Source: Cellulomonas wangsupingiae (GTDB taxonomy: Bacteria > Actinomycetota > Actinomycetes > Actinomycetales > Cellulomonadaceae). From it: a stretch of 64,000 nucleotides of DNA. A program made the position numbers and the translations under genes. Each line of letters begins with the position of its first letter. The stretch's first letter is position 1. Positions 35,087 through 45,064 of this stretch are shown piece by piece. A model generated the notes under the pieces. That model ran no database searches and was not told the origin of the DNA. It saw nothing but the letters and a program-made list of their open reading frames with translations. Location: contig NZ_CP101989.1 in NCBI RefSeq assembly GCF_024508275.1, positions 1,116,001 to 1,180,000 of the forward strand, written 5' to 3'.

Positions 35087-35101
35087 GTCCGACGACCGGA
35101 C
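35087..35101. promoter_or_regulatory. Candidate GntR operator
   Basis: gtccg-acgac-cggac, a 15-bp inverted repeat in the gap between the GntR gene and argS, 83 nt from the regulator start. Autoregulatory binding is an inference from position. Confidence 0.3.
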
Positions 35102-35205
35102 GACCAGTCCCACGGGCTGGCACCCCGGGTGTGTCGTGCCCGGTGCGGCAGGAGCGCGCAGGTCCCGGCCGGGACTCACGTGGCGGGCCGCTCGTCGCCG
35201 TCCCC

Positions 35206-35211
35206 TACCCT
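35206..35211 (+). promoter_or_regulatory. -10 element of leaderless argS
   Basis: TACCCT ends 6 nt before GTG 35218. The intervening bases ggaacc are not a convincing ribosome site. Confidence 0.55.
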
Positions 35212-35217
35212 GGAACC

Positions 35218-36900
35218 GTGACTCCCGATCAGCTCGCCGACGCACTGCGCGGCGCTCTCGTGCACGCCGTCGACGACGGCACGTTCGCCCTCGACCCGGC
35301 CGCGATCCCGGCCCGTGTGCACATCGAGCGACCCCGCCAGCGCGAGCACGGCGACTGGTCGACGAACGTCGCGCTGCAGCTCGCGAAGAAGGCCGGCGTC
35401 AACCCGCGCGCCTTCGCCGAGGAGCTCGCGCGCCGTCTGGCGGACGTCCCCGGCATCGCGGCCGTCGAGATCGCGGGACCCGGGTTCCTCAACATCCGCC
35501 TCGACGCGGCCGCCGCCGGAGAGCTCGCGCGCGGCATCGTCGAGCAGGGTGCCGACTACGGGACCAACGAGACGTTCGCAGGCCTCAAGGTCAACCTCGA
35601 GTTCGTCTCGGCCAACCCCACGGGTCCGCTGCACATCGGCGGCGTGCGCTGGGCGGCGGTCGGCGACGCGCTCGCCCGCGTGCTGACCGCGTCCGGCGCC
35701 GACGTCACGCGCGAGTACTACTTCAACGACCACGGCGCGCAGATCGACCGCTTCGCGCGGTCCCTCCTGGCCCGCGCCCGCGGCGAGGAGGCCCCCGAGG
35801 ACGGCTACGGCGGCCAGTACATCGCCGAGATCGCGGACCAGGTGATCGCCGACGCGCTCGCGGCCGGTGAGCCGGACCCGCGCACGCTCCCGGACGACGA
35901 GGCGCGCGAGGCGTTCCGCGCCCGCGGCGTCGAGCTGATGTTCGGCGAGATCCGCCAGTCGCTGCACGACTTCGGCGTCGACTTCGACGTGTACTTCCAC
36001 GAGGACTCGCTGCACGAGTCCGGTGCCGTGGACCGCGCGGTGGCGCGCCTGCGCGAGTCCGGCCACATGTTCGAGGCCGACGGCGCGCTGTGGCTGCGGA
36101 CCACGGACTTCGGGGACGACAAGGACCGCGTCGTCATCAAGTCCGACGGTCAGGCCGCCTACATCGCCGGCGACATCGCCTACTACCTCGACAAGCGCGA
36201 GCGCGGCTTCGACCGCGTCGTCATCATGCTGGGCTCGGACCACCACGGGTACGTGGGTCGCATGATGGCCGTGTGCGCGGCGTTCGGGGACACCCCGCAC
36301 GTGAACCTCGAGATCCTCATCGGCCAGCTCGTGAACCTCGTCAAGGACGGGGAGCCGGTGCGCATGTCGAAGCGCGCGGGCACGATCATCACGATCGACG
36401 ACCTGGTCGAGGCCGTCGGCGTCGACGCCGCGCGCTACGCGCTGTCGCGCTCGTCGTCGGACCAGCAGATCGACCTGGACCTCGACCTGCTCGCGAAGGC
36501 GACCAACGAGAACCCGGTCTACTACGTGCAGTACGCGCACGCGCGCACGGCGGCCGTCGCGCGCAACGCCGCCGAGTCCGGCGTGCGCCGTGAGGACGGG
36601 TTCGACGGGTCGACGCTCGACCACGAGTCCGAGGCCGTGCTGCTGGGCCTGCTCGCGGAGCTGCCGCGGATCGTCGCGCAGGCGGCCGACCTGCGCGAGC
36701 CGCACCGCGTCGCCCGCTACGCCGAGGACGTCGCCGGCGCGTACCACAAGTGGTACGACCAGAAGCGGCGCGTGGTGCCGTGGGGCGAGGAGGAGGTCAC
36801 CGACGCGCACCGCACGCGCCTGTGGCTCAACGACGCGACGCGCCAGGTGCTCGCGAACGCGCTCGGCATGCTCGGGGTGAGCGCGCCGGAGCGGATGTGA
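35218..36900 (+). CDS. argS: Arginyl-tRNA synthetase
   Basis: Class I synthetase of 560 residues charging tRNA-Arg. The N-terminal Add1 domain is followed by the HIGH-type motif in [10 protein letters not shown] (about 138), a KMSKS-equivalent MSKRAGT (about 383), and the anticodon-binding helical domain ending in [12 protein letters not shown] 35218 is 6 nt after a -10 hexamer. It leads an aspartate-family operon: lysA begins within its stop codon. Confidence 0.96.
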   Translation: MTPDQLADALRGALVHAVDDGTFALDPAAIPARVHIERPRQREHGDWSTNVALQLAKKAGVNPRAFAEELARRLADVPGIAAVEIAGPGFLNIRLDAAAAGELARGIVEQGADYGTNETFAGLKVNLEFVSANPTGPLHIGGVRWAAVGDALARVLTASGADVTREYYFNDHGAQIDRFARSLLARARGEEAPEDGYGGQYIAEIADQVIADALAAGEPDPRTLPDDEAREAFRARGVELMFGEIRQSLHDFGVDFDVYFHEDSLHESGAVDRAVARLRESGHMFEADGALWLRTTDFGDDKDRVVIKSDGQAAYIAGDIAYYLDKRERGFDRVVIMLGSDHHGYVGRMMAVCAAFGDTPHVNLEILIGQLVNLVKDGEPVRMSKRAGTIITIDDLVEAVGVDAARYALSRSSSDQQIDLDLDLLAKATNENPVYYVQYAHARTAAVARNAAESGVRREDGFDGSTLDHESEAVLLGLLAELPRIVAQAADLREPHRVARYAEDVAGAYHKWYDQKRRVVPWGEEEVTDAHRTRLWLNDATRQVLANALGMLGVSAPERM

Positions 36901-38279
36901 CCGCCGGGCCGCTCGGCCTGCCCTGGTCGTCCGGTGCCGTGCGCGGCGCCGACGGTGCCGTGCGGGTGGCGGGCGTCGACGTGCGCGACCTCGCGGCCGC
37001 CCACGGGACACCGGCGTACGTCGTCGACGAGGCCGACCTGCGGGCCCGTGCGCGCGGCTACCGCGAGGCGTTCGAGGCGGCGTGCGCGCAGGTCGGCACG
37101 GGCGTCGACGTGTACTACGCGGGCAAGGCGCTCCTCACGCGCGCCGTGGCGCGCTGGGTGCACGAGGAGGGTCTGCGCGTCGACACCGCCAGCGGCGGCG
37201 AGCTCGCCGTCGCGCTCGCGGCCGGCGTCCCGGGCGAGCACCTGGGCCTGCACGGCAACAACAAGTCCGACGACGAGCTGCGTGCTGCGCTCGACGCGGG
37301 CGTCGGACGGATCATCGTCGACTCGCTCGTCGAGGTGGACCGCCTCGCCGCGCTCGTGCGGGACCACCGCGGGGCCGGGGGCGCGCCGGCGCCGGTGATG
37401 GTCCGCGTCACGACCGGCGTGCACGCCGGCGGGCACGAGTTCATCTCGACGGCCCACGAGGACCAGAAGTTCGGGCTGTCCCTGGCGGCGGGTCCGGACG
37501 GCGGCGACAGCCCTGCGCTGACCGCGCTGCTGCGGGTGCTCGACCACCCCGAGCTGCACCTGCTCGGCATCCACTCGCACATCGGCTCGCAGATCCTCGA
37601 CTCCTCGGGGTTCGCGGTCGCGGCGCACCGCGTGCTCGAGCTGCGGGCGAGGTTGCGGGACCGGGCGGGCGTGCTCGTCGACGAGGTCGACCTCGGCGGC
37701 GGCTACGGCATCGCGTACCTGCCGGGGGGCGTCCCGCTCGACCCCGACCGCATCGCGAAGGAGGTCGCGCAGGCCGTCGCCGACGCGGCGCGCGAGCTGG
37801 GCACGCCGCTGCCCCGTCTGTCGATCGAGCCCGGTCGCGCGATCGTCGGCCCGGCGGGGCTGACGCTGTACACGGTCGGCACGGTCAAGCCGGTCCGCCT
37901 CGACGACGGGCGCGTGCGCACGTACGTCTCCGTCGACGGCGGCATGAGCGACAACATCCGTCCCGCGCTGTACGGCGCGCAGTACCACGCGGACGTCGTC
38001 TCACGGGCGTCGGACGCCGAGCGGGTGCTGGCGCGTGTCGTCGGCAAGCACTGCGAGAGCGGCGACATCGTGGTCCACGAGGTGCTGCTGCCGGGCGACG
38101 TGCGGGCGGGCGACCTGCTGGCCGTGGCCGCGACGGGCGCCTACGGCCGGTCGATGGCGTCGAACTACAACCTGCTGACGCGGCCACCGGTGGTCGCGGT
38201 GACGGCGGGGGAGTCGCGGGTGCTCGTGCGCCGCGAGACGGTGGACGACCTGCTGGCGCTGGACGTCTGCGCCACCTGA
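36897..38279 (+). CDS. lysA: Diaminopimelate decarboxylase
   Basis: Last step of lysine synthesis, decarboxylating meso-diaminopimelate. The 460-residue fold-type III PLP enzyme has the cofactor lysine in YYAGKAL (about residue 77), the H-x-GS motif HSHIGSQI, the LGGGYGI phosphate loop and the second-domain GKHCESGD and [11 protein letters not shown] that complete the active site across the dimer. GTG 36897 overlaps the argS stop (GTGA), ensuring coupled translation. Confidence 0.96.
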   Translation: MTAGPLGLPWSSGAVRGADGAVRVAGVDVRDLAAAHGTPAYVVDEADLRARARGYREAFEAACAQVGTGVDVYYAGKALLTRAVARWVHEEGLRVDTASGGELAVALAAGVPGEHLGLHGNNKSDDELRAALDAGVGRIIVDSLVEVDRLAALVRDHRGAGGAPAPVMVRVTTGVHAGGHEFISTAHEDQKFGLSLAAGPDGGDSPALTALLRVLDHPELHLLGIHSHIGSQILDSSGFAVAAHRVLELRARLRDRAGVLVDEVDLGGGYGIAYLPGGVPLDPDRIAKEVAQAVADAARELGTPLPRLSIEPGRAIVGPAGLTLYTVGTVKPVRLDDGRVRTYVSVDGGMSDNIRPALYGAQYHADVVSRASDAERVLARVVGKHCESGDIVVHEVLLPGDVRAGDLLAVAATGAYGRSMASNYNLLTRPPVVAVTAGESRVLVRRETVDDLLALDVCAT

Positions 38280-38301
38280 CCGGCGCGCGGCACGGCCGGC
38301 G

Positions 38302-38973
38302 TCACAGGCCGTGCGCCGCCGCGAGGTCCGCGAACACCGCACGGTTCAGCCGGAACGCGACGCGCGCCTCGGCGACGACGTCCGCGCGCTGCGCGGGCGT
38401 CAGCGCCAGCGCGTCGAGCCGCTCCCGGTAGACGTCCTTGAACGGCTTGAGCTTGTGGATCTGCGGGAAGTCGTAGAAGGACACGCCGTCGCCGCGCAGG
38501 CCGTGGTGGCGCTCGATCATGCGCTTGAGCACCTGCCCGCCGGACAGGTCCCCGAGATAGCGCGTGTACGCGTGCGCGGCGTAGCGGGGCAGGTCGTCGC
38601 CGACGGCGTCGAGCCGCGCGACGTAGGCGGCCGTGGCGGGCAGCACGCGCGCCCGCGTGCGCCAGTCGTCGCCGAGCAGGTGGGCCAGGTCCGCCTCGAT
38701 GGCGGGCACCCGCACCAGCTCGGCGAACACCAGGTCGCCGTCGGTCCCGGCGGCGGCGAGCCGCTCGCCGGCCGCCTCCAGCGCGACGTAGACGGCGTGC
38801 TGCTGGGCGGCGAGGTCCACGTACCCGGCGAGCGGCAGGGAGCCGTCGACCAGGCGCTCGACGAAGGTCGAGCGCTCGGCGGCCTCGTGGTCCTCCCGCG
38901 TCCCGGTGCGCAGGGCCGCGGACAGCGGGACGTCGGGCGCCGGGTCGAGGACCTGCTCGGTCGTGGCGGTCAT
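38302..38973 (-). CDS. hmuO: Heme oxygenase
   Basis: Oxidatively opens heme to biliverdin, CO and iron, allowing iron to be taken from host or environmental heme. The 223-residue helical protein has the proximal heme ligand His29 (TREDHEAAE) and the flexible distal helix GDLSGGQVLKR (about 142-152). The start ATG 38973 has GGGAG 7 nt upstream. It is inserted on the opposite strand between lysA and hom, interrupting an otherwise conserved order. The region upstream holds an iron-box-like site and a perfect palindrome, described separately. Confidence 0.93.
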   Translation of the reverse strand: MTATTEQVLDPAPDVPLSAALRTGTREDHEAAERSTFVERLVDGSLPLAGYVDLAAQQHAVYVALEAAGERLAAAGTDGDLVFAELVRVPAIEADLAHLLGDDWRTRARVLPATAAYVARLDAVGDDLPRYAAHAYTRYLGDLSGGQVLKRMIERHHGLRGDGVSFYDFPQIHKLKPFKDVYRERLDALALTPAQRADVVAEARVAFRLNRAVFADLAAAHGL

Positions 38974-39010
38974 GCGGTGCTCCCGGTGTTGCGGTCGAGG
39001 ACGACGATGT

Positions 39011-39029
39011 TGCTGACACTCTGTCAGCA
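39011..39029. promoter_or_regulatory. Perfect operator-like palindrome upstream of heme oxygenase
   Basis: tgctgaca-ctc-tgtcagca, 8-bp arms with a 3-nt centre, 38 nt before the heme oxygenase start and just downstream of its predicted -10. The form is that of a TetR- or response-regulator-type operator; the protein is unknown. Confidence 0.55.
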
Positions 39030-39034
39030 CGCTC

Positions 39035-39064
39035 ACCGTAGGCCCGGTGAGGTCAGCCTCACAA
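39035..39064 (-). promoter_or_regulatory. Heme oxygenase promoter with DtxR/IdeR-like iron box
   Basis: On the minus strand TTGTGA and TACGGT are 18 nt apart. Overlapping the -35 is a 16-bp inverted repeat, gtgagg-tcag-cctcac (39047-39062). Its core AGGTcAGCCTcAC differs from the DtxR consensus core AGGTTAGCCTAAC at two positions. Repression by iron-loaded DtxR/IdeR, as for Corynebacterium hmuO, is inferred. Confidence 0.55.
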
Positions 39065-39124
39065 GACCGCCGTCCTGGTGGGATGCGCCCGCAGCCCGGA
39101 CGGTAGCGCCTGCACGGCCCGGGT

Positions 39125-39142
39125 CCGCCCTATCCTGGGCGG
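39125..39142 (+). promoter_or_regulatory. hom promoter region: -10 TATCCT inside an inverted repeat
   Basis: TATCCT (39131-39136) is flanked by the perfect arms ccgccc and gggcgg. This gives hom a leader of about 80 nt with a GGAAGG ribosome site. The arms may be a repressor site; no attenuator peptide rich in Thr or Met was found in the leader. Confidence 0.4.
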
Positions 39143-39223
39143 CGACCGTGCCGGCCCGCGCCGCGCCCGGTCCGACGTCCCACCCGGCGGCACCGTCGAC
39201 CGCCCCGCTCGGAAGGCACCTGC

Positions 39224-40540
39224 GTGGCCCTCACCCCCGGCACCCTCCCGCCCCTGCGCGTCGCCGTCCTCGGCTGCGGAGTCGTCGGCACGGAGGTCGT
39301 GCGCCGGCTGGTCACGGAGGGCGAGGAGCTCGCCGCGCGCGTCGGCGCCCGGCTCGAGCTCGTCGGCGTCGCGGTCCGCTCGCTCGACGCCGAGCGCGAC
39401 CCGGTGGTCGACCGCTCGCTGCTGACCACGGACGCCGAGTCGCTCGTCACGAAGGCCGACGTCGTCGTCGAGCTGATGGGCGGCGTGGAACCGGCCCGCG
39501 CGCTCGTGCTGCGTGCCGTCGAGCACGGCGCGTCCGTCGTCACCGCCAACAAGGCGCTGCTCGCGCAGGACGGGCCCACGCTGTACGCGGCCGCCGACGC
39601 CGCCGGTGTCGACCTGTACTTCGAGGCCGCGGTCGCCGGCGCGATCCCGATCGTGCGTCCCGTGCGCGAGTCGCTCGCGGGCGACACGGTGCAGCGCGTG
39701 GTGGGGATCGTCAACGGCACGACCAACTACGTCCTCGACGCCATGACGACGGCAGGGCTCGGCCTCGAGGAGGCGGTCGCCCAGGCGCAGGCGCTCGGCT
39801 ACGCGGAGGCGGACCCCACCGCCGACGTCGAGGGGTTCGACGCCGCCGCGAAGGCGGCCATCCTCGCGTCGCTGGCCTTCCACACCCGCGTCGCGCTGGA
39901 CGACGTCGACCGCGCCGGCATCACGGCGCTGACCGCGGACGACGTCACGTGGGCCGGCCGCACGGGGCACGTCCTGAAGCTCCTCGCCGTCGCCGAGCGC
40001 GCCACGTCCGCCGAGGGGCGTGACGGCGTACTCGTGCGGGTGCGCCCCACGCTCGTGCCCGCCGAGCACCCGCTCGCCGGCGTCCGGCAGGCCTTCAACG
40101 CGGTGTTCGTCGAGGCCGAGGCCGCGGGAGAGCTCATGTTCTACGGCCGCGGCGCGGGCGGCGCCCCGACGTCGTCCGCCGTGCTCGGCGACCTGGTGTC
40201 CGTGGCCCGGCACCGGGTGCTCGGCGGCAAGGGGCCCGTCGAGTCGTCGCACGCCGACCTGCCCGTGCTCGACGGCGGGCAGGCGCGCTCCCGCTACCAG
40301 GTGCGCCTGCTGGTCGACGACCGGCCCGGCGTGCTGGCCCGCGTCGCCGCCGAGCTCGCCGCGCAGGACGTGTCCGTCGAGTCGGTGCGCCAGACCCTGC
40401 AGGTCGCCGGCGACGACGCGTCGGCCACCCTCGTCATCACGACGCACACCGCACCGGAGCACGCGCTGCGCGCGACGGTCGACGCGGTCGCGGCGCTCGA
40501 CGTCGTGCGACGCGTCGTGTCCGTGCTGCCCGTGCTCTGA
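39224..40540 (+). CDS. hom: Homoserine dehydrogenase
   Basis: NAD(P)H-dependent reduction of aspartate semialdehyde to homoserine, the branch point to threonine and methionine. The 438-residue protein has the nucleotide-binding GCGVVGTEV near the N-terminus, VVTANKALLAQ, the catalytic Lys region GFDAAAKAAILASLAF and a C-terminal ACT domain (about 355-438) expected to bind threonine for feedback control. GTG 39224 follows GGAAGG by 7 nt. First gene of hom-thrC-thrB. Confidence 0.96.
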   Translation: MALTPGTLPPLRVAVLGCGVVGTEVVRRLVTEGEELAARVGARLELVGVAVRSLDAERDPVVDRSLLTTDAESLVTKADVVVELMGGVEPARALVLRAVEHGASVVTANKALLAQDGPTLYAAADAAGVDLYFEAAVAGAIPIVRPVRESLAGDTVQRVVGIVNGTTNYVLDAMTTAGLGLEEAVAQAQALGYAEADPTADVEGFDAAAKAAILASLAFHTRVALDDVDRAGITALTADDVTWAGRTGHVLKLLAVAERATSAEGRDGVLVRVRPTLVPAEHPLAGVRQAFNAVFVEAEAAGELMFYGRGAGGAPTSSAVLGDLVSVARHRVLGGKGPVESSHADLPVLDGGQARSRYQVRLLVDDRPGVLARVAAELAAQDVSVESVRQTLQVAGDDASATLVITTHTAPEHALRATVDAVAALDVVRRVVSVLPVL

Positions 40541-40573
40541 ACCGACCACCCACCCACGCGAGGAACGAACCCC

Positions 40574-41665
40574 ATGGCCCACCAGTGGCGCGGCGTCATC
40601 GCCGAGTACGCCGACCGTCTGCCCGCCCACGTCCAGCAGCGCGTCGTCACGCTGGGGGAGGGCGGCACGCCGCTCGTGCCCGCCCCGGCGCTGTCGGCCC
40701 TCACGGGCGCCGACGTGCACGTCAAGGTCGAGGGCATGAACCCGACGGCGTCCTTCAAGGACCGCGGCATGACGACGGCCATCTCCGCCGCCGCCGCCCG
40801 CGGCGCCAAGGCCGTGGTGTGCGCGTCGACCGGCAACACGTCCGCGTCCGCCGCCGCCTACGCGACGCGCGCGGGCATGGTGTGCGCCGTCCTCGTGCCC
40901 GACGGCAAGATCGCGATGGGCAAGCTCAGCCAGGCGATCGCCCACGGTGCGCGGCTGCTGCAGGTCGACGGCAACTTCGACGACTGCCTGATCGCGGCCC
41001 GCAAGCTCGCCGAGGCGTACCCCGTCGAGCTGGTGAACTCCGTCAACCCCGACCGCATCGAGGGGCAGAAGACGGCGGCGTTCGAGGTCGTCGACGCGCT
41101 CGGCGACGCCCCGGACATCCACTGCCTGCCCGTGGGCAACGCCGGGAACATCACGGCCTACTGGAAGGGCTACCGCGAGTACGCCGGGCTCGACGCCGGG
41201 GCCGGCCTGCCCGCCGTCGCGACCCGGACGCCCGCCGTGTGGGGCTTCCAGGCCGCCGGCGCGGCGCCGATCGTGCTCGGCTACCCCGTCGACGACCCCG
41301 AGACCATCGCGACGGCCATCCGCATCGGCAACCCCGCGTCCTGGCAGCAGGCGGAGGAGGCGCGCGACGTGTCGGGCGGTGTCATCGAGTCCGTCACCGA
41401 CGAGCAGATCCTCGCGGCGCACCGCGTCCTGTCCGCCGAGGTCGGCGTGTTCGTCGAGCCGGCCTCCGCCGCGGGCGTCGCCGGGCTGCTCGCGCGTGCC
41501 GAGCGCGGCCTGGTGCCCGCCGGCGCGCGGATCGTCGTGACCGTCACGGGCCACGGGCTGAAGGACCCGCAGTGGGCACTGCGCACCGCCGACGGCAGCG
41601 AGGTGCAGCCCGTGCGCGTGACGGCCGACGTCGTGTCGATCGCCGACGCGCTCGGCCTGGCCTGA
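40574..41665 (+). CDS. thrC: Threonine synthase
   Basis: PLP enzyme converting O-phosphohomoserine to threonine. The 363-residue protein has the cofactor Lys62 in SFKDRGM, the phosphate loop GNAGNIT (about residue 192), and the [10 protein letters not shown] segment. The compact length matches the short actinobacterial/Bacillus type rather than the long E. coli type. It follows hom by 33 nt. Confidence 0.96.
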   Translation: MAHQWRGVIAEYADRLPAHVQQRVVTLGEGGTPLVPAPALSALTGADVHVKVEGMNPTASFKDRGMTTAISAAAARGAKAVVCASTGNTSASAAAYATRAGMVCAVLVPDGKIAMGKLSQAIAHGARLLQVDGNFDDCLIAARKLAEAYPVELVNSVNPDRIEGQKTAAFEVVDALGDAPDIHCLPVGNAGNITAYWKGYREYAGLDAGAGLPAVATRTPAVWGFQAAGAAPIVLGYPVDDPETIATAIRIGNPASWQQAEEARDVSGGVIESVTDEQILAAHRVLSAEVGVFVEPASAAGVAGLLARAERGLVPAGARIVVTVTGHGLKDPQWALRTADGSEVQPVRVTADVVSIADALGLA

Positions 41666-41670
41666 GCGCC

Positions 41671-42624
41671 GTGCGGCTGCGCGCGGCGCACGTGCGGGTC
41701 CGGGTCCCCGCCACGTCGGCGAACCTCGGGCCGGGCTTCGACGCGCTCGGGCTCGCCCTGGGCCTGCACGACGAGATCGAGGTCCGGGCGCTCGGTGCGC
41801 CGGGCGTCCGGGTCGAGGTGCACGGCGAGGGCGCCGGGTCGGTGCCGGACGACGAGACGCACCTCGTGGTGCGGGCGCTGCGCGCCGCCCTCGACCACGT
41901 CGGGGCGCCCCAGACGGGCCTGCACCTGGTCTGCCGCAACCGCGTGCCGCACGGCCGCGGGCTCGGGTCGTCGGCCGCGGCCGTCGTCGGCGGCATCCTG
42001 GCCGCCCGTGGCCTCGTGGAGCCCGGGGCGCTCGACGACGACGTCGCCCTGGCGCTGGCCACGCAGTTCGAGGGGCATCCGGACAACGCCGCGCCGGCGC
42101 TCCTGGGTGGGCTGACCGTCGCCTGGTCCGACGACGCGACGGGCGACGTCGCCCCGGTGCGGGCCGCGCGTCTCGAGGTGCACCGGGACCTCGCACCCGT
42201 GGCCGTGGTGCCGCCGGGTCACCTGTCGACGCACGCGGCGCGCGGCGTGCTGCCCGCGCGGGTGCCGCACGCGGACGCGGCCTGGCAGGCGGGCCGGGCG
42301 GCCCTGCTGGTCGAGGCGCTGGGACGCCGCCCGGACCTGCTGCTGCCCGCGACGCAGGACCGGCTGCACCAGGGCTACCGCCGTGAGGTGATGCCCGCCT
42401 CGCTCGCGCTCGTCGACGCCCTGCGGGCGCAGGGGGTCGCGGCCGTCGTGTCGGGTGCGGGGCCGACCGTGCTGGTGCTCGCCCGCCGCGCACCGGGTTC
42501 GCAGGACGGCACCGACGCGGACGCGGCGGTGGCCGACGCGTTCGGCGGCGTGATGGCCGGCTGGCGGGTGCTGCGGCTGCCGGTGGACGCGACGGGTGCG
42601 GAGGTCACGACGCTGCTCGACTGA
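41671..42624 (+). CDS. thrB: Homoserine kinase
   Basis: Phosphorylates homoserine for ThrC. GHMP-kinase fold, 317 residues: N-terminal PATSANLGPGFD, the ATP-binding PHGRGLGSSAAA (about 93-104), EGHPDNAAPALLGG and the C-terminal VSGAGPTVL. GTG 41671 is 5 nt after the thrC stop. The order hom-thrC-thrB is the actinobacterial one. Confidence 0.95.
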   Translation: MRLRAAHVRVRVPATSANLGPGFDALGLALGLHDEIEVRALGAPGVRVEVHGEGAGSVPDDETHLVVRALRAALDHVGAPQTGLHLVCRNRVPHGRGLGSSAAAVVGGILAARGLVEPGALDDDVALALATQFEGHPDNAAPALLGGLTVAWSDDATGDVAPVRAARLEVHRDLAPVAVVPPGHLSTHAARGVLPARVPHADAAWQAGRAALLVEALGRRPDLLLPATQDRLHQGYRREVMPASLALVDALRAQGVAAVVSGAGPTVLVLARRAPGSQDGTDADAAVADAFGGVMAGWRVLRLPVDATGAEVTTLLD

Positions 42625-42975
42625 GGCCGGGGGCCGTGCGGCCCGCGGGTGAGAGCGCGTGATCCCCCTCGGCGGCGGGGCCCGCGGTGCTAGGCTTGGC
42701 CGCGTTCCCGGACCTCGTCCTCCGGACCCCGTCGATCCGACAGGGGGCCGGACAGTGGATCCGCCGGTGGATCTTCCAGGTCCCCGGCTCCCCGACCACT
42801 CTCCGGATCCCACCGGACGGTCGCCCACGTCGACGACGAGGGGAACATCCCGCCCGCGTGAGCAGACGTCGTCGTACGCAGCGCGCGTGGCACCACTCCG
42901 CCCGGTCACGTCGACCTGGTGCAGGCCCCCTCCCGGGCGGACCGGGCGGGCCCCGACGAGGGGGAAGGATCCTTC
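42625..42975 (+). promoter_or_regulatory. rho leader region with -10 TAGGCT
   Basis: A 351-nt gap without a gene. TAGGCT at 42691-42696 is a likely -10, which would give rho a leader of about 270 nt. The leader has several GC-rich inverted stretches and a C/T-rich segment around 42780-42830 suited to Rho loading, so autogenous termination control, known for rho in other bacteria, is possible but unproven here. Confidence 0.4.
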
Positions 42976-44982
42976 GTGACAGACACCATCGATGCCGCCG
43001 CGAGCACCACGGGCGGCTCGGGCTCCGGGAGCATCTCCGCGATGCGACTGCCGGAGCTCCAGGCGCTCGCCGCACAGCTCGGCGTGAAGAGCACGAGCAA
43101 GATGCGCAAGGGCGACCTGGTGCAGGCGATCTCCGCCGCCCGCTCCGGCGAGCGGCCGGAGCCCGTGGAGGCGCGCACGGCGACGCGCCGCGCGCGGACC
43201 GTCGTCGAGGAGCAGACCGAGGCGCCCACGCAGACCGCGCCGGCCGAGCGTCCCGTGCGTGCGCGGGAGCGCTCCGGTGGCGGCCGTGACGCGCTGGCGA
43301 CCCTCGAGGCGGTGCTCGACGCGCGGCTCGCTCCGCACGAGCAGCGTGACGACCGGGCGGCCCGGGCCGCGGACGCGGTCGGTGCCGTGACCGGCGAGCG
43401 GCGCTCGCGCCGTGCCGGCCGGGGTGCCGGGGCACCGGTCGGCGCCGACGGCGCGCCGCAGGGCGAGCCCGCCGAGCGTCAGCGGGCCGAGCGCGAGCCC
43501 GAGCGTCAGCAGGGTGACCGTCAGCAGGCCGAGCGCCAGCAGGGCGACCGCCAGCAGGGCGACCGTCAGCAGGTGGAGCGCGACCAGGGTGAGCGTCGCC
43601 AGGCGACGCAGGGCACCCAGGGCGGGCCGAACCCGCAGGGCGCCGAGCATCAGGACGACGACGAGCGCGGCGGGCGGCGGCGACGCTCGCGGGACCGCTA
43701 CCGCGACCGGGACCGTGACCGGGACCGCAAGCGCGGCCGTCCCCGCGGCGGCCAGGGTGACCTGCCGGGTCTGGACGAGGTGGAGGTCACGGACGACGAC
43801 GTGCTGCTGCCCGTCGCCGGCATCCTCGACGTGCTGGACTCGTACGCCTTCGTGCGGACGACCGGCTACCTGCCCGGCCCGAACGACGTGTACGTCTCGT
43901 TGAACCAGGTCAAGAAGCACGGCCTGCGCCGTGGCGACGCGATCACCGGAGCGGTCCGGCAGCCCCGTGAGGGCGAGCAGGCGCCGCAGGGCAACCGCCC
44001 CAGCAAGTTCAACGCCCTGGTGCGGCTGGACGCGGTCAACGGCTCGGACCCGGAGGAGGCGCGCCAGCGTCCGGAGTTCACGAAGCTCACGCCGCTGTAC
44101 CCGCAGGAGCGGCTGCGCCTGGAGACCGAGCCCGGCCGGCTGACGCCCCGCGTCATCGACATCGTCGCGCCGATCGGCAAGGGCCAGCGCGGCCTGATCG
44201 TCGCGCCACCGAAGGCCGGCAAGACGATCATCATGCAGCAGATCGCCAACGCGATCGCCGCGAACAACCCCGAGGTCCACCTCATGGTCGTGCTCGTCGA
44301 CGAGCGCCCCGAGGAGGTCACGGACATGGAGCGGACCGTGAAGGGCGAGGTCATCGCCTCGACCTTCGACCGTCCCGCGTCCGACCACACGATCGTGGCG
44401 GAGCTCGCGATCGAGCGGGCCAAGCGCCTGGTCGAGCTCGGTCAGGACGTCGTCGTGCTGCTCGACTCGCTGACGCGCCTGTCACGCGCCTACAACCTCG
44501 CGGCGCCGGCCTCGGGCCGCATCCTGTCCGGCGGCGTCGACGCCTCGGCGCTCTACCCGCCCAAGCGGTTCTTCGGCGCGGCCCGCAACATCGAGAACGG
44601 CGGCTCGCTGACGATCCTCGCCTCGGCGCTGGTCGAGACGGGCTCGAAGATGGACGAGGTCATCTTCGAGGAGTTCAAGGGCACCGGGAACATGGAGCTG
44701 CGGCTGTCGCGCTCGCTCGCCGACAAGCGCATCTTCCCGGCGGTGGACGTCAACGCGTCCGGCACCCGCCGCGAGGAGGTGCTCATGAGCAACGACGAGC
44801 TGAAGATCGTCTACAAGCTGCGTCGCGTGCTCGGCGGGCTGGACCAGCAGCAGGCCATCGAGCTGCTGCTGGGCAAGCTCCGCGAGACGAAGTCGAACGT
44901 CGAGTTCCTGCTGCAGGTGCAGAAGACGACGCCCGGCCACAACGGCCCCGCCCTCGAGGACGGCGTCGGCAAGGTCGTCTGA
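42976..44982 (+). CDS. rho: Transcription termination factor Rho (with Arg/Gln-rich insertion)
   Basis: Hexameric RNA-dependent ATPase that ends transcription. The 668-residue protein is much longer than E. coli Rho (419). The N-terminal SAP-like helices ([17 protein letters not shown]) are followed by a 200-residue insertion (about 55-265), highly charged and repetitive, ending in [21 protein letters not shown]. Then come the RNA-binding cold-shock-like domain, Walker A PPKAGKT (about 411), Walker [11 protein letters not shown], the Q-loop and R-loop, and [15 protein letters not shown]. Such insertions are typical of high-GC Actinobacteria such as Micrococcus luteus. GTG 42976 has GAAGGA 7 nt upstream. 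Confidence 0.96.
   Translation: MTDTIDAAASTTGGSGSGSISAMRLPELQALAAQLGVKSTSKMRKGDLVQAISAARSGERPEPVEARTATRRARTVVEEQTEAPTQTAPAERPVRARERSGGGRDALATLEAVLDARLAPHEQRDDRAARAADAVGAVTGERRSRRAGRGAGAPVGADGAPQGEPAERQRAEREPERQQGDRQQAERQQGDRQQGDRQQVERDQGERRQATQGTQGGPNPQGAEHQDDDERGGRRRRSRDRYRDRDRDRDRKRGRPRGGQGDLPGLDEVEVTDDDVLLPVAGILDVLDSYAFVRTTGYLPGPNDVYVSLNQVKKHGLRRGDAITGAVRQPREGEQAPQGNRPSKFNALVRLDAVNGSDPEEARQRPEFTKLTPLYPQERLRLETEPGRLTPRVIDIVAPIGKGQRGLIVAPPKAGKTIIMQQIANAIAANNPEVHLMVVLVDERPEEVTDMERTVKGEVIASTFDRPASDHTIVAELAIERAKRLVELGQDVVVLLDSLTRLSRAYNLAAPASGRILSGGVDASALYPPKRFFGAARNIENGGSLTILASALVETGSKMDEVIFEEFKGTGNMELRLSRSLADKRIFPAVDVNASGTRREEVLMSNDELKIVYKLRRVLGGLDQQQAIELLLGKLRETKSNVEFLLQVQKTTPGHNGPALEDGVGKVV
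43480..43610 (+). repeat. Tandem repeats in the rho insertion
   Basis: Imperfect 24-bp units (cgtcagcagggtgaccgtcag type) coding for repeated E/D-R-Q-Q-G/A residues. The repeats are in frame and could vary in number between strains by slippage. Confidence 0.7.
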
Positions 44983-45000
44983 CGCTCGGAGCCGGCACGC

Positions 45001-45034
45001 GACGGCCCCGCACCCCGTCGGGTGCGGGGCCGTC
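45001..45034 (+). terminator. rho terminator
   Basis: Perfect 14-bp stem (gacggccccgcacc and complement) with a 6-nt loop, 18 nt after the rho stop. Confidence 0.85.
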
Positions 45035-45052
45035 GGCGTCCCGCCGGACCGC

Positions 45053-45058
45053 TAGCCT
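45053..45058 (+). promoter_or_regulatory. -10 element of leaderless PemK-like gene
   Basis: TAGCCT ends 6 nt before GTG 45065. Confidence 0.5.
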
Positions 45059-45064
45059 CCTGCC

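Noticed and set aside
39143..39223. Threonine/methionine attenuator peptide in the hom leader
   Set aside because: The leader frames contain no run of Thr, Ile or Met codons and no alternative hairpins at a Rho-independent terminator.
43480..43610. CRISPR-like tandem repeats
   Set aside because: The units are contiguous with no spacers and lie in frame inside rho.
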